From assembly GCA_964602115.1 (NCBI GenBank), contig CAZRQN010000004.1, forward strand, positions 1-57,080: 57,080 nucleotides of DNA, written 5' to 3'. Positions 1 to 9,768 of this stretch are shown piece by piece. The stretch's first letter is position 1, and each line of letters opens with the position of its first letter. The position numbers and the translations under genes were made by a program. The notes below the pieces were generated by a model that worked only from the letters and a program-made list of their open reading frames with translations, did not search any database and was not told the DNA's origin. Source of the DNA: JANOGU01 sp964602115. Its GTDB lineage: Bacteria > Pseudomonadota > Alphaproteobacteria > Rhodobacterales > Rhodobacteraceae.

Positions 1-18
1 CCGCCGCAGAGGGTCAGA

Positions 19-339
19 TCAAGGGGTAGGTTCTGCCTCCGCGTCATGGGTCCAGTTCGCCTTCTCGCCCTTTTTCAAAGGAACGGGGACCGTGGTCAGA
101 CCCAGCTCGACCGCGAAGGAGATTAGACCGGTCACGGTCTTGAACTCCCGGGGTTCGAGCCCGCGCGAGATCACCAGAAGGGCTGTCTGGTCGCCAAGGC
201 GCAACTGAATGCGCCAGGTGCCTTGCCAGACATTGAGAACCTTCTTTGCGTCCTCGACACAGAGGGCTTCGACGATGCCGCCTTCGGTCAGGGCCTCCTT
301 CAGTCCGGCCTGCAAGATCACCGGGGTCAAGTTCCTCAT
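19..339 (-). CDS. Small plasmid protein of unknown function
   Basis: A 106-residue protein without signal peptide or membrane segment. The middle (GTWRIQLRLGDQTALLVISR followed by a REFKTVTGL segment) has the look of short partition-associated or ParC-like plasmid proteins, in which a Trp-containing strand is followed by a stretch resembling 'ARG..R.FKTLD'. That resemblance is recalled and was not searched. The first ATG lies at 337-339 and opens the frame. It stands alone on the minus strand, divergent from the secreted-protein gene that starts at 509. Function unknown. Confidence 0.6.
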   Translation of the reverse strand: MRNLTPVILQAGLKEALTEGGIVEALCVEDAKKVLNVWQGTWRIQLRLGDQTALLVISRGLEPREFKTVTGLISFAVELGLTTVPVPLKKGEKANWTHDAEAEPTP

Positions 340-508
340 GGGTTGGCACCTTCCGAAGCAACACGCTTACGGCAGAACATAGTGCATGTTGCGCTGATGA
401 GAAACATGTCGTCGCGCAACGTGACGGCACCACTAGCGGTAGAATCCTATTGCGTCAATAGCGGTGTTTTGCAATTCATGCACATGTTTTGAGATCCTCG
501 GACCAAGT

Positions 509-811
509 ATGCCCCTTCTCCCCTCCAAACGCACCCGCCTCGTCGTCGCCGCCCTGCTCTCGATGCCTGTCTGCGAGATCGCTCAGGGCGCCACGGCACT
601 GGATTGCCTGCCGCCGATCCCGCCCGCGCCGGTCGCGGATGCCGCCACGCGTGCCGCGTATCGCACGGAGATAAGGCAGGAGTTCACAGCCTATTTCGAT
701 GAGGCGCAGGCCTATCTGCGATGTCTCGATGCCGCGCGATCAGAGGTGTCCGAAGAGATCAACCGCGCGATCCGCGACTACCAGTCCCTCGGCCCGGAGC
801 CTGACGGTTGA
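509..811 (+). CDS. Small exported hypothetical protein
   Basis: A 100-residue protein. Starting at the ATG at 509, it opens with basic residues and a hydrophobic stretch (TRLVVAALLSMPVCEIAQGA), which looks like a Sec signal peptide. The frame is open upstream to 464, but that extension would bury the signal peptide, so 509 is preferred. The mature part is mostly helical with two or three cysteines (LDCLPP, YLRCLD). It lies 60 bp before another exported protein in the same direction, so the two may form an envelope or conjugation-related pair. Function not recognised. Confidence 0.55.
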   Translation: MPLLPSKRTRLVVAALLSMPVCEIAQGATALDCLPPIPPAPVADAATRAAYRTEIRQEFTAYFDEAQAYLRCLDAARSEVSEEINRAIRDYQSLGPEPDG

Positions 812-871
812 TCGCGCCAGATCAAGTTTTCCTGCTCCTCCCCTCCCGGATCTTTCACAAGGAAACCAGCA

Positions 872-1516
872 ATGAACTCCCTACGAGCTGCGGCCGCCGT
901 CGCAGCGACAGCCGTCTCAGTTTCTCTTGCGGCGCCCGCTGCCGCCTATCCCGTCGATTGCGCGATCCTTCTCTGCCTCGCAGGCGGCTGGCCTGCCTCG
1001 GCCGAGTGTGCCCACGCCCGTTCTGTGTTTATCGCGCGGATCACGCCGTGGCCGGTGGAGCCGCCGCTGCAGATCTGGAACTGTCCGATGCGGGCGTCCC
1101 TGAGCCGCGAAAAAGCTCCGATGGAGCGGCTGTTCGAGATCATGGGGCGACAGGAAGGCGGACCATGGCCCCAGTCACAGGTCGAGAGTTCCAGCGAACT
1201 TTATCTGGTCCAAGACCGGGCGGACGTCGACATTTCCGATCCGGCCTACGACTTCGTGCGCTCGATCCATGTGTTCCAGATCGAGTACCGCCGGCACCGC
1301 AACAAGGACGGTGACTGCAACACCTGGTCGACGATCCGCGAGGGCACCTACGGCGAGCAGGGAGACTTCGCCTGGGCGCGATCGACACCGGCCCGGGTTC
1401 CATCTGCTTCGGCGTTCCGCCCGGGGGCAAGCTGTTCCGACTACTGGTTCCGCAGGGTCTTCGTCGACTGGACTGACTACGAGGGCACCTACGGCTTCGA
1501 GGAGGTGCGCTACTGA
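872..1516 (+). CDS. Exported cysteine-rich protein, TrbM-like N-terminus
   Basis: A 214-residue protein. Residues 1-25 form a signal peptide (AAVAATAVSVSLAAPAAAYP) with an Ala-x-Ala cleavage region. The mature N-terminus, VDCAILLCLAGG followed by a spaced Cys (AEC) and a later WNC, matches the 'C..LLCMAG...GC' layout I recall for TrbM/KikA conjugation proteins of IncP-type mating-pair systems. The rest is longer than TrbM and unfamiliar, with many aromatic and charged residues and two further cysteines. It follows the small exported protein at 509-811 in the same direction. The TrbM link is a pattern match only. No other transfer gene is visible in the window, so a role in conjugation is unproven. 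Confidence 0.6.
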   Translation: MNSLRAAAAVAATAVSVSLAAPAAAYPVDCAILLCLAGGWPASAECAHARSVFIARITPWPVEPPLQIWNCPMRASLSREKAPMERLFEIMGRQEGGPWPQSQVESSSELYLVQDRADVDISDPAYDFVRSIHVFQIEYRRHRNKDGDCNTWSTIREGTYGEQGDFAWARSTPARVPSASAFRPGASCSDYWFRRVFVDWTDYEGTYGFEEVRY

Positions 1517-1806
1517 TGACCTGACCTTCGGCCCTGCCAAGATACGATCGAAAGACTGAGACTCCCAGAAACAGAAACGACGCCAGACCATAGGCCCGAC
1601 GCCGCACTGATTTCCTCGTGGTAGTGGGAAGCTAGATGTTAAGTTTCGACGGCCGCAGATAGACACTGAGGAGATCGTCCCGAATGACCTGCGCAACGCG
1701 GTCTTCCTGCCAGTTTTGCGCCCGGCCGACGGAAATCTGCGCCGGAACGGCACTCACACCTTGATAGCCAGTCGGCGCAAGTCGATCAGGTCCGTATTCG
1801 CCGGTC
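1517..1806. other. Intergenic stretch, no gene seen
   Basis: 290 bp between the exported-protein gene and the 3' end of the aldehyde dehydrogenase gene. No convincing reading frame, hairpin-plus-T terminator or repeat was found. Confidence 0.4.
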
Positions 1807-3303
1807 CTACAGACCGCCGGTCGCGATCATCACATGCTTGGTGCGCGAGAAGTCGTCCAGCGCGAGCAGGGACAATTCGCGGCCGTGGCCCGACTTGCCA
1901 TAACCGCCCCAGGGCATCTCGGTGGCAAGGACCAGGTGGGCATTGACCCAGACGGTGCCGAAGTTCAGCGCGCTGGATACCCGCAGGGCGCGCCCGACTT
2001 TCTGGGTCCAGACCGAGGCGGACAGGCCGTAGTCGACGGCATTGGCCTCGGCAACGGCATGGGTCTCGTCGTCGAAGGACTCGACCGTGACCACAGGGCC
2101 GAAGATCTCCTGACGGGTGATCTCGCTGCCGCGTTCGGCGCCGGCGATCACGGTCGGGGCAAAGAAGAAACCGCAGTCGCCGACCCGGCTGCCGCCGAGC
2201 GCGACCCGGGCGCCGGCGCTGCGGGCGCGCGTGACGATGCCGTCGACGCTTTCCATCTGCCGGGCGCTGATCAGCGGGCCCATCTCGGCATCGTCGCCCG
2301 ACTCCGGGCCCCCGACCTTGATCGTGCCCGCCTCGGCCACCAGCGCCTCGGTCAGCGCCGCCGCCACCGACCGATGCGCCAGCACCCGCGTCGCGGCACC
2401 GCATTCCTGTCCGCTGTTCCAGAACCCGGCGGCACGCAGCGTCTGCGCCACCGCGGCCAGGTCGGCATCGGCGAACACCACCACCGGCGCCTTGCCGCCC
2501 AGTTCCAGATGGGTCGGCTTCAACAGCTTCGATGCCGCCGCCATCACCGCCATGCCGCTGCCGACGCTGCCGGTCAGCGACATCAGGTCGATGCCGGGAT
2601 GGGCGGACATGGCATTGCCGACCTCGGGCCCGGTGCCGAGCACCAGGTTCACCACCCCCGGCGGCAGGATGTCCTGCACGATTTCCATGAACCGCAGCGC
2701 CGTCAGCGGCGTCAGCTCGGCCGGTTTCAGCACCACGGTATTGCCCGCCGCCAGCGCCCCGGCAAGTTTGAACACTGCCGTCAGCAGCGGGTAGTTCCAC
2801 GGCGTCACCGCACCGACGACGCCGACCGGCTCGCGCCGCAGGATCGAGACATAGCCCGGCGCGTATTCCTCGGGCGACGGCGACATCGTCGCCCGCGCCG
2901 CGCCGGCGTGAAACCGCAGGATGTCGCCGATCATGCCGATTTCGGGCGTGGCCACCGAGACCGGCTTGCCGGCGTTCAGGCATTCGAGCGCGATCAGTTC
3001 CTGGGCCTGCGCCTCGACGGCGCTCGCCACCGCAAACAACACCTGCGCCCGTCCAGCCGGGGCCAGCGCCCGCCAGCCGGGAAAGGCGGCCCGGGCTGCG
3101 GCGACGGCGCGGTCGACCTCGGCCGCCCCGCCGCGGGCGATCTGGGCGATCACCTCGCCGGTGGCGGGGTTCAGCACCTCCAGAAGCGGCCCCGAAACCG
3201 CCGCCCTGTCGCCGCCGATGACATGGCCATGCGGCACGCTGCCGGCATAGGCGCGGGCCTTGGCCAGCATCGCGATCGTGGATTGAGAGACGCCCGCGTT
3301 CAT
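1807..3303 (-). CDS. NAD(P)-dependent aldehyde dehydrogenase
   Basis: A 498-residue, full-length ALDH-superfamily enzyme. Seen: the TPWNYP segment (168-173), cofactor-loop FTGS equivalent LTGSVGSG (243-250), general-base Glu267 in LELGGK and catalytic Cys301 in SGQECG. It resembles betaine-aldehyde and semialdehyde dehydrogenases, and the substrate cannot be read from sequence. It is divergent from the LysR gene at 3472 across a 168-bp promoter region, the classic arrangement of a LysR regulator and its target. The nearby operon at 4423-13554 has a sugar-acid dehydratase and a DapA-family lyase but lacks an aldehyde dehydrogenase. This gene could therefore supply the last step (2-oxoglutarate semialdehyde to 2-oxoglutarate). 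That role is inference. Confidence 0.9.
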   Translation of the reverse strand: MNAGVSQSTIAMLAKARAYAGSVPHGHVIGGDRAAVSGPLLEVLNPATGEVIAQIARGGAAEVDRAVAAARAAFPGWRALAPAGRAQVLFAVASAVEAQAQELIALECLNAGKPVSVATPEIGMIGDILRFHAGAARATMSPSPEEYAPGYVSILRREPVGVVGAVTPWNYPLLTAVFKLAGALAAGNTVVLKPAELTPLTALRFMEIVQDILPPGVVNLVLGTGPEVGNAMSAHPGIDLMSLTGSVGSGMAVMAAASKLLKPTHLELGGKAPVVVFADADLAAVAQTLRAAGFWNSGQECGAATRVLAHRSVAAALTEALVAEAGTIKVGGPESGDDAEMGPLISARQMESVDGIVTRARSAGARVALGGSRVGDCGFFFAPTVIAGAERGSEITRQEIFGPVVTVESFDDETHAVAEANAVDYGLSASVWTQKVGRALRVSSALNFGTVWVNAHLVLATEMPWGGYGKSGHGRELSLLALDDFSRTKHVMIATGGL

Positions 3304-3471
3304 TCTTCCGCTCCGCCATGCTGGGGGTCGCGCCAGCTCGGGCGACCGTTGCGGCGAGAGTAGGAAACGGGTTCCGATAGCGGCAGTGGCTCGTTTCCGA
3401 ATTCAGCTATTGCGGTTCTGTATATGATGCTAGGCTTGCGGCCGTCGCGAACCCTGTCGGCCGGGCCTGCC

Positions 3472-4398
3472 ATGGACATCACCCAACTGCGCACCATCAT
3501 CTGCGTGGCCGAGACCGGCAGCCTGTCGCGCGCCGCCGATGCGCTCTGCACCGCCCAGCCGGCGCTGAGCCGCCATGTGCGCATGCTGGAGGAAGAGCTG
3601 GGCGTACGCCTGTTCGACCGCCACGGGCGCGGCATGCTGATCACCGAACAGGGCCGCCTGGTGCTGGAACACGCCCGCCGCATCGCGGCCGAGCTCGACG
3701 GCATCGTCGCCGGCCTCTCGGACGTGACCCAGTCGATGCGCGGGCATATCGCCATCGGCATGACGCCGACCGTTGCCGAGGTGCTGGCCGATCCCCTGGT
3801 CTCGGCCATCCGCAAGGCGCATCCCTTGTCGACCTGCAAGGTGGTCAGCGCCTTTTCCTATTACCTGCTCGACTGGGTGCATCGCGGCGAGATCGACATC
3901 GCCCTGCTCTACGACCCGCATTCGATCAAGTCGCTGAAGACCGAGTTCCTGGTCGAGGAAGAGCTTTTCGCCGTCGCCCCCGCCGATGCCGGGCTCGATC
4001 CGGCAACGCCGCTCGACATCCGGACGCTGGCGCAGGTGGAGATGATCCTGCCCTCGACCAAGCACAGCCTGCGCAACATCGTCGACCGCGCCGCGCTCGA
4101 GGCCGGGGTGCTGCTGAACTGCCATGTCGAGGCCGATTCCTATTCGATGCTGCGCAACCTGGTGATCGGCGGCAACGGCTGGACCGTGCTGCCGCCGGCG
4201 GCGATTGCCGCCGACCTGCAGGCCGGGCGGCTGCGGGCGACACGGTTCCGCCGCCCGCTCAGCCGGCGGATCGAGGTCGGACATTCGCCGGAACGCCCGC
4301 TGACGCAGATGGGCAGCTTCGCACTCGCCACCCTGACCGGGCTGGCGGCGGACCTCGTCCGCGCCGGCCGCTGGCCAAGCGCCCGGCTCATCCGCTGA
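3472..4398 (+). CDS. LysR-family transcriptional regulator
   Basis: A 308-residue regulator. The N-terminal helix-turn-helix is at residues 1-60 (MDITQLRTIICVAETGSLSR, then AADALCTAQPALSRH), with a LysR effector domain from about residue 90. An in-frame ATG at 3424 would add 16 residues ahead of the conserved MDITQLR start, so 3472 is preferred. The effector part resembles Nac/CysB-like members more than catabolic BenM types, but no ligand can be assigned. It is divergent from the aldehyde dehydrogenase (1807-3303) and converges with the end of the sugar-acid operon (cupin, stop at 4423). It is the only regulator near these genes and their likely controller. Confidence 0.92.
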   Translation: MDITQLRTIICVAETGSLSRAADALCTAQPALSRHVRMLEEELGVRLFDRHGRGMLITEQGRLVLEHARRIAAELDGIVAGLSDVTQSMRGHIAIGMTPTVAEVLADPLVSAIRKAHPLSTCKVVSAFSYYLLDWVHRGEIDIALLYDPHSIKSLKTEFLVEEELFAVAPADAGLDPATPLDIRTLAQVEMILPSTKHSLRNIVDRAALEAGVLLNCHVEADSYSMLRNLVIGGNGWTVLPPAAIAADLQAGRLRATRFRRPLSRRIEVGHSPERPLTQMGSFALATLTGLAADLVRAGRWPSARLIR

Positions 4399-4422
4399 AC
4401 CGGTGCGCGGCGGACCCGACGG

Positions 4423-4758
4423 TCAGACCACGATCGGATCGTCCGAGATCAGCACGGTGACATCGTGGAAATCGTCGGTCATCTCGAACAGCACATCCTG
4501 CCCCTGGCGCAGATAGCAGGTGTCGCCGACCCCGAGCACCACCGGCGCCGCGCCGTCGACGGTCAGGGTGACACCGCCGCCGACGATGTAGATGAACTCG
4601 TCGAAAGGCATCACCATCCTGTGCGTGCCGCTCTCGCGGAAGCTGCCGGCAAGGCGGCGCTTGTCGGCCGAGTGGTGCAGGATCGCCTTCGAGCCGCCGA
4701 ACTCCGGCAGCGGGTCAAAGACGGTCGTATGAACGTTGAAATGGGGAAATGCAGGCAT
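4423..4758 (-). CDS. Small cupin-domain protein
   Basis: A 111-residue single-domain cupin. The ATG at 4758 has a GAAGGAGAG ribosome-binding site just upstream. A longer frame to 4806 lacks one and overlaps the ABC ATPase gene. The second half (FDEFIYIVGGGVTLTVDGA, then LGVGDTCYLRQGQDVLFEM) is the cupin barrel of the EutQ/DUF861 type often found with sugar-acid or amine catabolism. The usual His metal ligands of motif 1 are reduced (MPFDEFIYI), so metal binding is uncertain. It is the last gene of the 13554-to-4423 operon, 19 bp after the ABC ATPase. A role as isomerase or substrate-handling protein is possible; nothing firmer can be said. Confidence 0.8.
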   Translation of the reverse strand: MPAFPHFNVHTTVFDPLPEFGGSKAILHHSADKRRLAGSFRESGTHRMVMPFDEFIYIVGGGVTLTVDGAAPVVLGVGDTCYLRQGQDVLFEMTDDFHDVTVLISDDPIVV

Positions 4759-4777
4759 CGGCCTCTCCTTCGGGGTC

Positions 4778-5893
<1,116 letters not shown>

Positions 5894-5909
5894 GAGGGCA
5901 TTCTCCAGG

Positions 5910-6704
5910 TCAATCGGCGCCGGTCTCGGTGCGCTGGCTCTTGGCATGGCGGCGCTGTCCGGCCATGGCCAGCCCGGCCAGCCCCAGCGCGACAAGTGTC
6001 ATGGCCAGCGCCAGCACCGAGGCGGCGTTGATGAGGGGGGTCACCGTGCGGCGCATCAGCGACAGGATGTAGAACGGCAGCGTGCCTTCTTCGCCGATGA
6101 CAAAGACGGTGATGATGATCTCGTCGAACGACAGCGCAAAGGACAGGATCGCGCCGCCGACCAGCGTCGGCCCGAGGATCGGCAGCGTCACCTTGCGGAA
6201 CGCCTGCCAGGGCGTGGCGCCAAGGTCGCGCGCCGCCAGTTCCAGATCGTGATCGAAATAGGTGACGCGCGAACGGACGGTCTCGATGAAGAACGGCAGG
6301 CAGAACAGCACATGGGCGACAATCACCGTCCAGAGCGAGCGATAGATGCCGAGGCGGTCGAACAGCGCCAGAAGCGAGATGCCGAGGAACAGGCCCGGGA
6401 GCGCGATGGGGGCAAAGCCCAGAAAGGCGAAGGCGGCCTTCGCCCGCGGCGGCAGCCGGGTCACCGCCATCGCCGACATCGTGCCAAGCACCGTCGTCGC
6501 GACCGCAGTCACCGAAGCGACGATGACCGAATTCTTCAGCGCCTGCAGGAAGTTCTGATCCGCCAGAAGCTCGCCGAACCAGCGCAGGCTGAAGCCCTCG
6601 AACGGAAATGACAGCGCCGGCGAGGCGTGAAAGGCGAACAGCGTGATGATGGCGATGGGGAAGACCAGAAAGGCCAGGTAAACCCAGACATAGAGGCGCA
6701 GCAT
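5910..6704 (-). CDS. ABC transporter permease, PotC-like
   Basis: A 264-residue inner-membrane permease with about six transmembrane helices, starting with MLRLYVWVYLAFLVFPIAII. The cytoplasmic EAA coupling loop is AARDLGATPWQAFRKVTLP, and the FDEIIITVFVIG segment is typical of PotC/PotI. It pairs with the PotB-like permease whose stop lies 3 bp before this start, and with the ATPase 16 bp downstream. The gene is part of the operon transcribed from 13554 to 4423. Confidence 0.93.
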   Translation of the reverse strand: MLRLYVWVYLAFLVFPIAIITLFAFHASPALSFPFEGFSLRWFGELLADQNFLQALKNSVIVASVTAVATTVLGTMSAMAVTRLPPRAKAAFAFLGFAPIALPGLFLGISLLALFDRLGIYRSLWTVIVAHVLFCLPFFIETVRSRVTYFDHDLELAARDLGATPWQAFRKVTLPILGPTLVGGAILSFALSFDEIIITVFVIGEEGTLPFYILSLMRRTVTPLINAASVLALAMTLVALGLAGLAMAGQRRHAKSQRTETGAD

Positions 6705-6707
6705 GGC

Positions 6708-7625
6708 TCAGGCCCTCCCCGGCGGGCTGGCGGATTCCAGCGGCGGGTGGAACCGCACACCCGGCGCCAGCCGCGCCAGCCGCAGCGACTGGGTCAGCAG
6801 GAAATAGACGAAGAGGAAGACCACCAGCAGCAGGAAGGCCATGGCCGACCCCGCAGGCCAGTTACCCGTCACCCGGAACTGGTCGGAGATCAGCAGGCCC
6901 AGGGTCATCCCGTTGCGCCCGCCGAGAAGCTGCGGCGTCATGAAGTCACCCGCCGAGAGGATGAAGGTGAACATGAACGAGCCGAAGATGCCCTTGTAGG
7001 CGATGGGAAAAACCACCCGCCGCAGGATGTCGAACCGCGTCCCGCCCAGATCGCGCCCGGCGTTCAGGTGGTCGGGCGTCACGTTGCGCAGCGCCGACAG
7101 CAGCAGCAGCAGGGTGAACGGCAGGAAGATGTGCACGAGCGTGATCACCACCGCCGTCGGGCTGAAGATCAGCACGTCGAGCGGCTGGTCGATCAGGCCG
7201 AGCGAAATCAGCGTCGAGTTGATCAGGCCATTGGTGCCAAGGATGGTGCGCCAGGCGAAGATGCGGACCAGATAGCTCGAAAACCATGACAGCAGCACCA
7301 CATAAAGCAGCGCGTTGCCGCGGGCGCTGAAGGCGATGTGCCAGGCGACCGGAAAGCTCAGCACCGTGGCAACAAGCCCGCTCCAGAAGCCGATCTTCAC
7401 CCCGGTCCAGATCGACAGCAGCACCGCCGGGCGCTCCAGCGCCGCGAGGTAGTTCCTGAAGCTGAAGTCGGGCGTCAGGGTGAAACCGGCATATTGCCAG
7501 AAGCTGAACACCAGCAGGATCAGCGAGGGGAAGACGAAGAACACCACCAGAAAGGCAAAGACCGGCGCCGCCAGCAGATAGCCGCTCTGCTCGCGCCGGT
7601 TTCCGAAAAGCGGTTCTCTGGCCAT
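6708..7625 (-). CDS. ABC transporter permease, PotB-like
   Basis: A 305-residue permease with about six membrane helices (first YLLAAPVFAFLVVFFVFPS). The EAA loop is GRDLGGTRFDILRRVVFP, and the GDFMTPQLLGG segment is typical of PotB/PotH. The ATG at 7625 (MAREPLF) is preferred, though an in-frame start at 7646 adds seven residues and cannot be excluded. It lies 66 bp downstream of the binding-protein gene and 3 bp before the PotC-like gene. In this operon the two permeases are separate genes, whereas the second Pot-like system in the window (33859-35571) has them fused. Confidence 0.92.
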   Translation of the reverse strand: MAREPLFGNRREQSGYLLAAPVFAFLVVFFVFPSLILLVFSFWQYAGFTLTPDFSFRNYLAALERPAVLLSIWTGVKIGFWSGLVATVLSFPVAWHIAFSARGNALLYVVLLSWFSSYLVRIFAWRTILGTNGLINSTLISLGLIDQPLDVLIFSPTAVVITLVHIFLPFTLLLLLSALRNVTPDHLNAGRDLGGTRFDILRRVVFPIAYKGIFGSFMFTFILSAGDFMTPQLLGGRNGMTLGLLISDQFRVTGNWPAGSAMAFLLLVVFLFVYFLLTQSLRLARLAPGVRFHPPLESASPPGRA

Positions 7626-7691
7626 GGCGGTCCGCCGTCCTTGCATTGCACGGACCCGCCGCGCCGGGGGTGCCCGACGCGGCGGGGGAGG

Positions 7692-8849
7692 TCAGAAGCC
7701 CACCTTGAAGTCGGCGGTGGCCTGCACCCAGTCGTCGAAGGTGGCAAACTCGTCGGAGGCCAGCGGCGGGATCGCCGGCAGCGGCGACTTGGCGAACAGG
7801 TCGCCCAGCTTGTCATAGTCGAACAGGCCGCGCGTGGCCTCATCCATCAGCGGCACGGCGGCCTTGCTGATCGTCCCCGACAGCGTCAGCCGCGCATGGT
7901 CGGCCTGGGCCTGCGGCGCGATGATGCCGTCGATGAAGGCATAGGCGGCATCGGTGTTCTCTGCCGAGGTCGGGATGAAGAACGCATCCGACCAGATCGC
8001 GCCGCCTTCAGCCGGGACGGTGTATTTCGTCTCCAGCCCCTGACCGCCGGTTTCCACCGGAATCCCCGACCAGCCGCAGAACAGCACGCCGATCTCGCCG
8101 TTCACGAACAGGTTGATGACATCGCCGATCGAGGCGGCAAAGACCTTGGACTGGTCGCGATAGGGTTTCATCCCCTCGAAAATCTGGCCCAGCTCGTCGC
8201 GGCTGACATTGGGATACTTGTCGCCGAACCCGGTCAGGCGGGCGAACATCGGCCAGTTGGCGAGGCTGTCGTCGACAAAGGCGATCTGGCCGGTGTACTC
8301 GGGTTTCAGCAGGTCCTGATAGCTCGCCGGTTCGGGCACCTTGGCGGGGTTGTAGACCACGCAGTTGATGCCCCAACCCATGACCACGCCATAAAGCGCG
8401 CCGTCCCAGTACCAGGCCGGCTGGTGGTAGAACTCCGGGAAGATGCTTTCCGAATTGTAGTTCGGTATCTGCGCCTCATCCAGCGGCTGCATGATCTTCA
8501 GGGCCTTGCCGTAAAGTTCGGCATAGCCCTGGTTGTAGGAGGTGACGTCGATCACCGTCGGAGTACTGCCCGACAGCCGGATCTGCACGTCATCCTGGGT
8601 CGAGATCGTCGACATCGCCAGGGTGATGCCTTTTTCCGGCAGATAGGTCTTGAGTTCCTCCTCGAAGGCAAAGCCCTCCCAGGCGAGGATTTTCAGCTCG
8701 CCCAGCCCCTCGGCCCGCGCCGTGCCCGGAAACAGCGGCGCCAGGAACCCGCCGGCGGCGGCGGCGGCGGTGCCGTGCAGGAACTGCCTGCGGGTGCTCT
8801 GGCCACCAGCGGCGGCGCGAATCTCTTCATCGGTCCAGATTGTTCTCAT
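7692..8849 (-). CDS. Periplasmic binding protein, PotD-like, Tat-exported
   Basis: A 385-residue solute-binding protein. Residues 19-25 (STRRQFL) followed by GTAAAAAGGFLAPLF form a twin-arginine signal peptide, so the protein is probably exported folded. The body (LKILAWEGFAFEEELKTYL, GINCVVYNP, IFPEFYHQPAW) is of the PotD/PotF spermidine-putrescine family. A GGGAGA site precedes the ATG at 8849. It is the receptor for the permeases and ATPase encoded immediately downstream. It follows the DapA-family gene by 22 bp, so import and sugar-acid catabolism are transcribed together. This argues for a ligand feeding the sugar-acid route rather than free polyamine, but the ligand is not known. Confidence 0.92.
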   Translation of the reverse strand: MRTIWTDEEIRAAAGGQSTRRQFLHGTAAAAAGGFLAPLFPGTARAEGLGELKILAWEGFAFEEELKTYLPEKGITLAMSTISTQDDVQIRLSGSTPTVIDVTSYNQGYAELYGKALKIMQPLDEAQIPNYNSESIFPEFYHQPAWYWDGALYGVVMGWGINCVVYNPAKVPEPASYQDLLKPEYTGQIAFVDDSLANWPMFARLTGFGDKYPNVSRDELGQIFEGMKPYRDQSKVFAASIGDVINLFVNGEIGVLFCGWSGIPVETGGQGLETKYTVPAEGGAIWSDAFFIPTSAENTDAAYAFIDGIIAPQAQADHARLTLSGTISKAAVPLMDEATRGLFDYDKLGDLFAKSPLPAIPPLASDEFATFDDWVQATADFKVGF

Positions 8850-8871
8850 TGGTTTTCTCCCTGAAGGACAT

Positions 8872-9768
8872 TCACTTGCCTAGGGCGGCCTGATCCAGCC
8901 AGGCGCCGACGGCGGCGATCTCGTTGGCCTGCGGCATGCGGTAGGGCCGGCGCACCAGCCCGACATCAATGCCGCGCAGGGAGCAGCCGGCCTTGCAAAG
9001 GCCGACATAGTTCGTGGCCCCTTCCATGATCCGCATCAGCGGGCGCAGGCCGTTCCAGGTGGCGCGGATGCGGTCCAGCGGAGCGCCGCCCTGCACCAGC
9101 GCGATGAACGCCGCCAGTTCGCGCGGCACGAAATTCGCCACGCCAAAGACGGCGCCATCCGCGCCGCCGCAGATCGCCTCGAACAGGAAGGCGTCCTTGC
9201 CGACATAGACGGTAAAGCCCGACCGCTCGCGCCAGGCCAGCAGGTCGCCCATCAGCTCGGCATCGCCCGAACTGTCCTTGACGGCGGTGATGCCGGGGAT
9301 CGCCGCCAGATCGACGATCTGCTCGAACCGCAGCAGTCCCGCGGGCGGCGTGTTGTAGATCATGATCGGCACCGAAACTGCAGCGGCAACCTCGGCATAG
9401 AAGGCCCGGCGCTCCTCCCAGCTGATCGGCTCGCCGAAGGGAGAGGCCAGCAGCAGCCCGATCACGCCGGCCTCGGCCGCGGCCTGCGACAAGGCAATCG
9501 CCTCGGTCGTGGACAGGCAGGCCGGCGCGGCGATGACCGGCACCCGGCCGGCGGCGAACTCGACCGCGCGGCGGTAAAGCGCCACCCGCTCGTCAAAGCG
9601 CAGGGCGCCGTATTCGCCGGTGCCGCCGGTGATGATCAGGCCCGCGGCGCCAGAGGCGATCTGGAACTCGATCAGGGCGCGGAAGGCGGTGAAATCGACC
9701 TGATCGTCCTGCATGGGCGTGACCAGGGCGGTGACCAGGCCGCGTGGCCAGGGAGAGGTGGCGGTCAT
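8872..9768 (-). CDS. DapA-family lyase/dehydratase, 2-keto-3-deoxy sugar-acid type
   Basis: A 298-residue (beta/alpha)8 barrel of the DHDPS/N-acetylneuraminate lyase superfamily. Seen: Tyr138 in IYNTPP and the Schiff-base Lys164 in AVKDSSGD, with GGTGEYG at 48-54. In sugar-acid operons such enzymes act as 2-keto-3-deoxy-arabonate/xylonate dehydratase, as 5-keto-4-deoxyglucarate dehydratase, or as aldolase. The GGTGE loop and the IlvD-type neighbour favour a dehydratase/decarboxylase giving 2-oxoglutarate semialdehyde. Its ATG (9766-9768) overlaps the dehydratase stop as ATGA, so the two are translationally coupled. The exact substrate is inferred from context. Confidence 0.88.
   Translation of the reverse strand: MTATSPWPRGLVTALVTPMQDDQVDFTAFRALIEFQIASGAAGLIITGGTGEYGALRFDERVALYRRAVEFAAGRVPVIAAPACLSTTEAIALSQAAAEAGVIGLLLASPFGEPISWEERRAFYAEVAAAVSVPIMIYNTPPAGLLRFEQIVDLAAIPGITAVKDSSGDAELMGDLLAWRERSGFTVYVGKDAFLFEAICGGADGAVFGVANFVPRELAAFIALVQGGAPLDRIRATWNGLRPLMRIMEGATNYVGLCKAGCSLRGIDVGLVRRPYRMPQANEIAAVGAWLDQAALGK

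Noticed and set aside
1834..3363. A 509-residue frame on the plus strand opposite the aldehyde dehydrogenase
   Set aside because: Composition (many Arg, Gly, Gln, His) and lack of family features show it to be an antisense shadow of a GC-rich gene; similar long shadows over most catabolic genes were left out.
3304..3471. GGAAAC/GTTTCC dyad in the LysR-ALDH promoter region
   Set aside because: Arms of 6 bp separated by 24 bp are weak and do not match a T-N11-A LysR box; not reported as a site.
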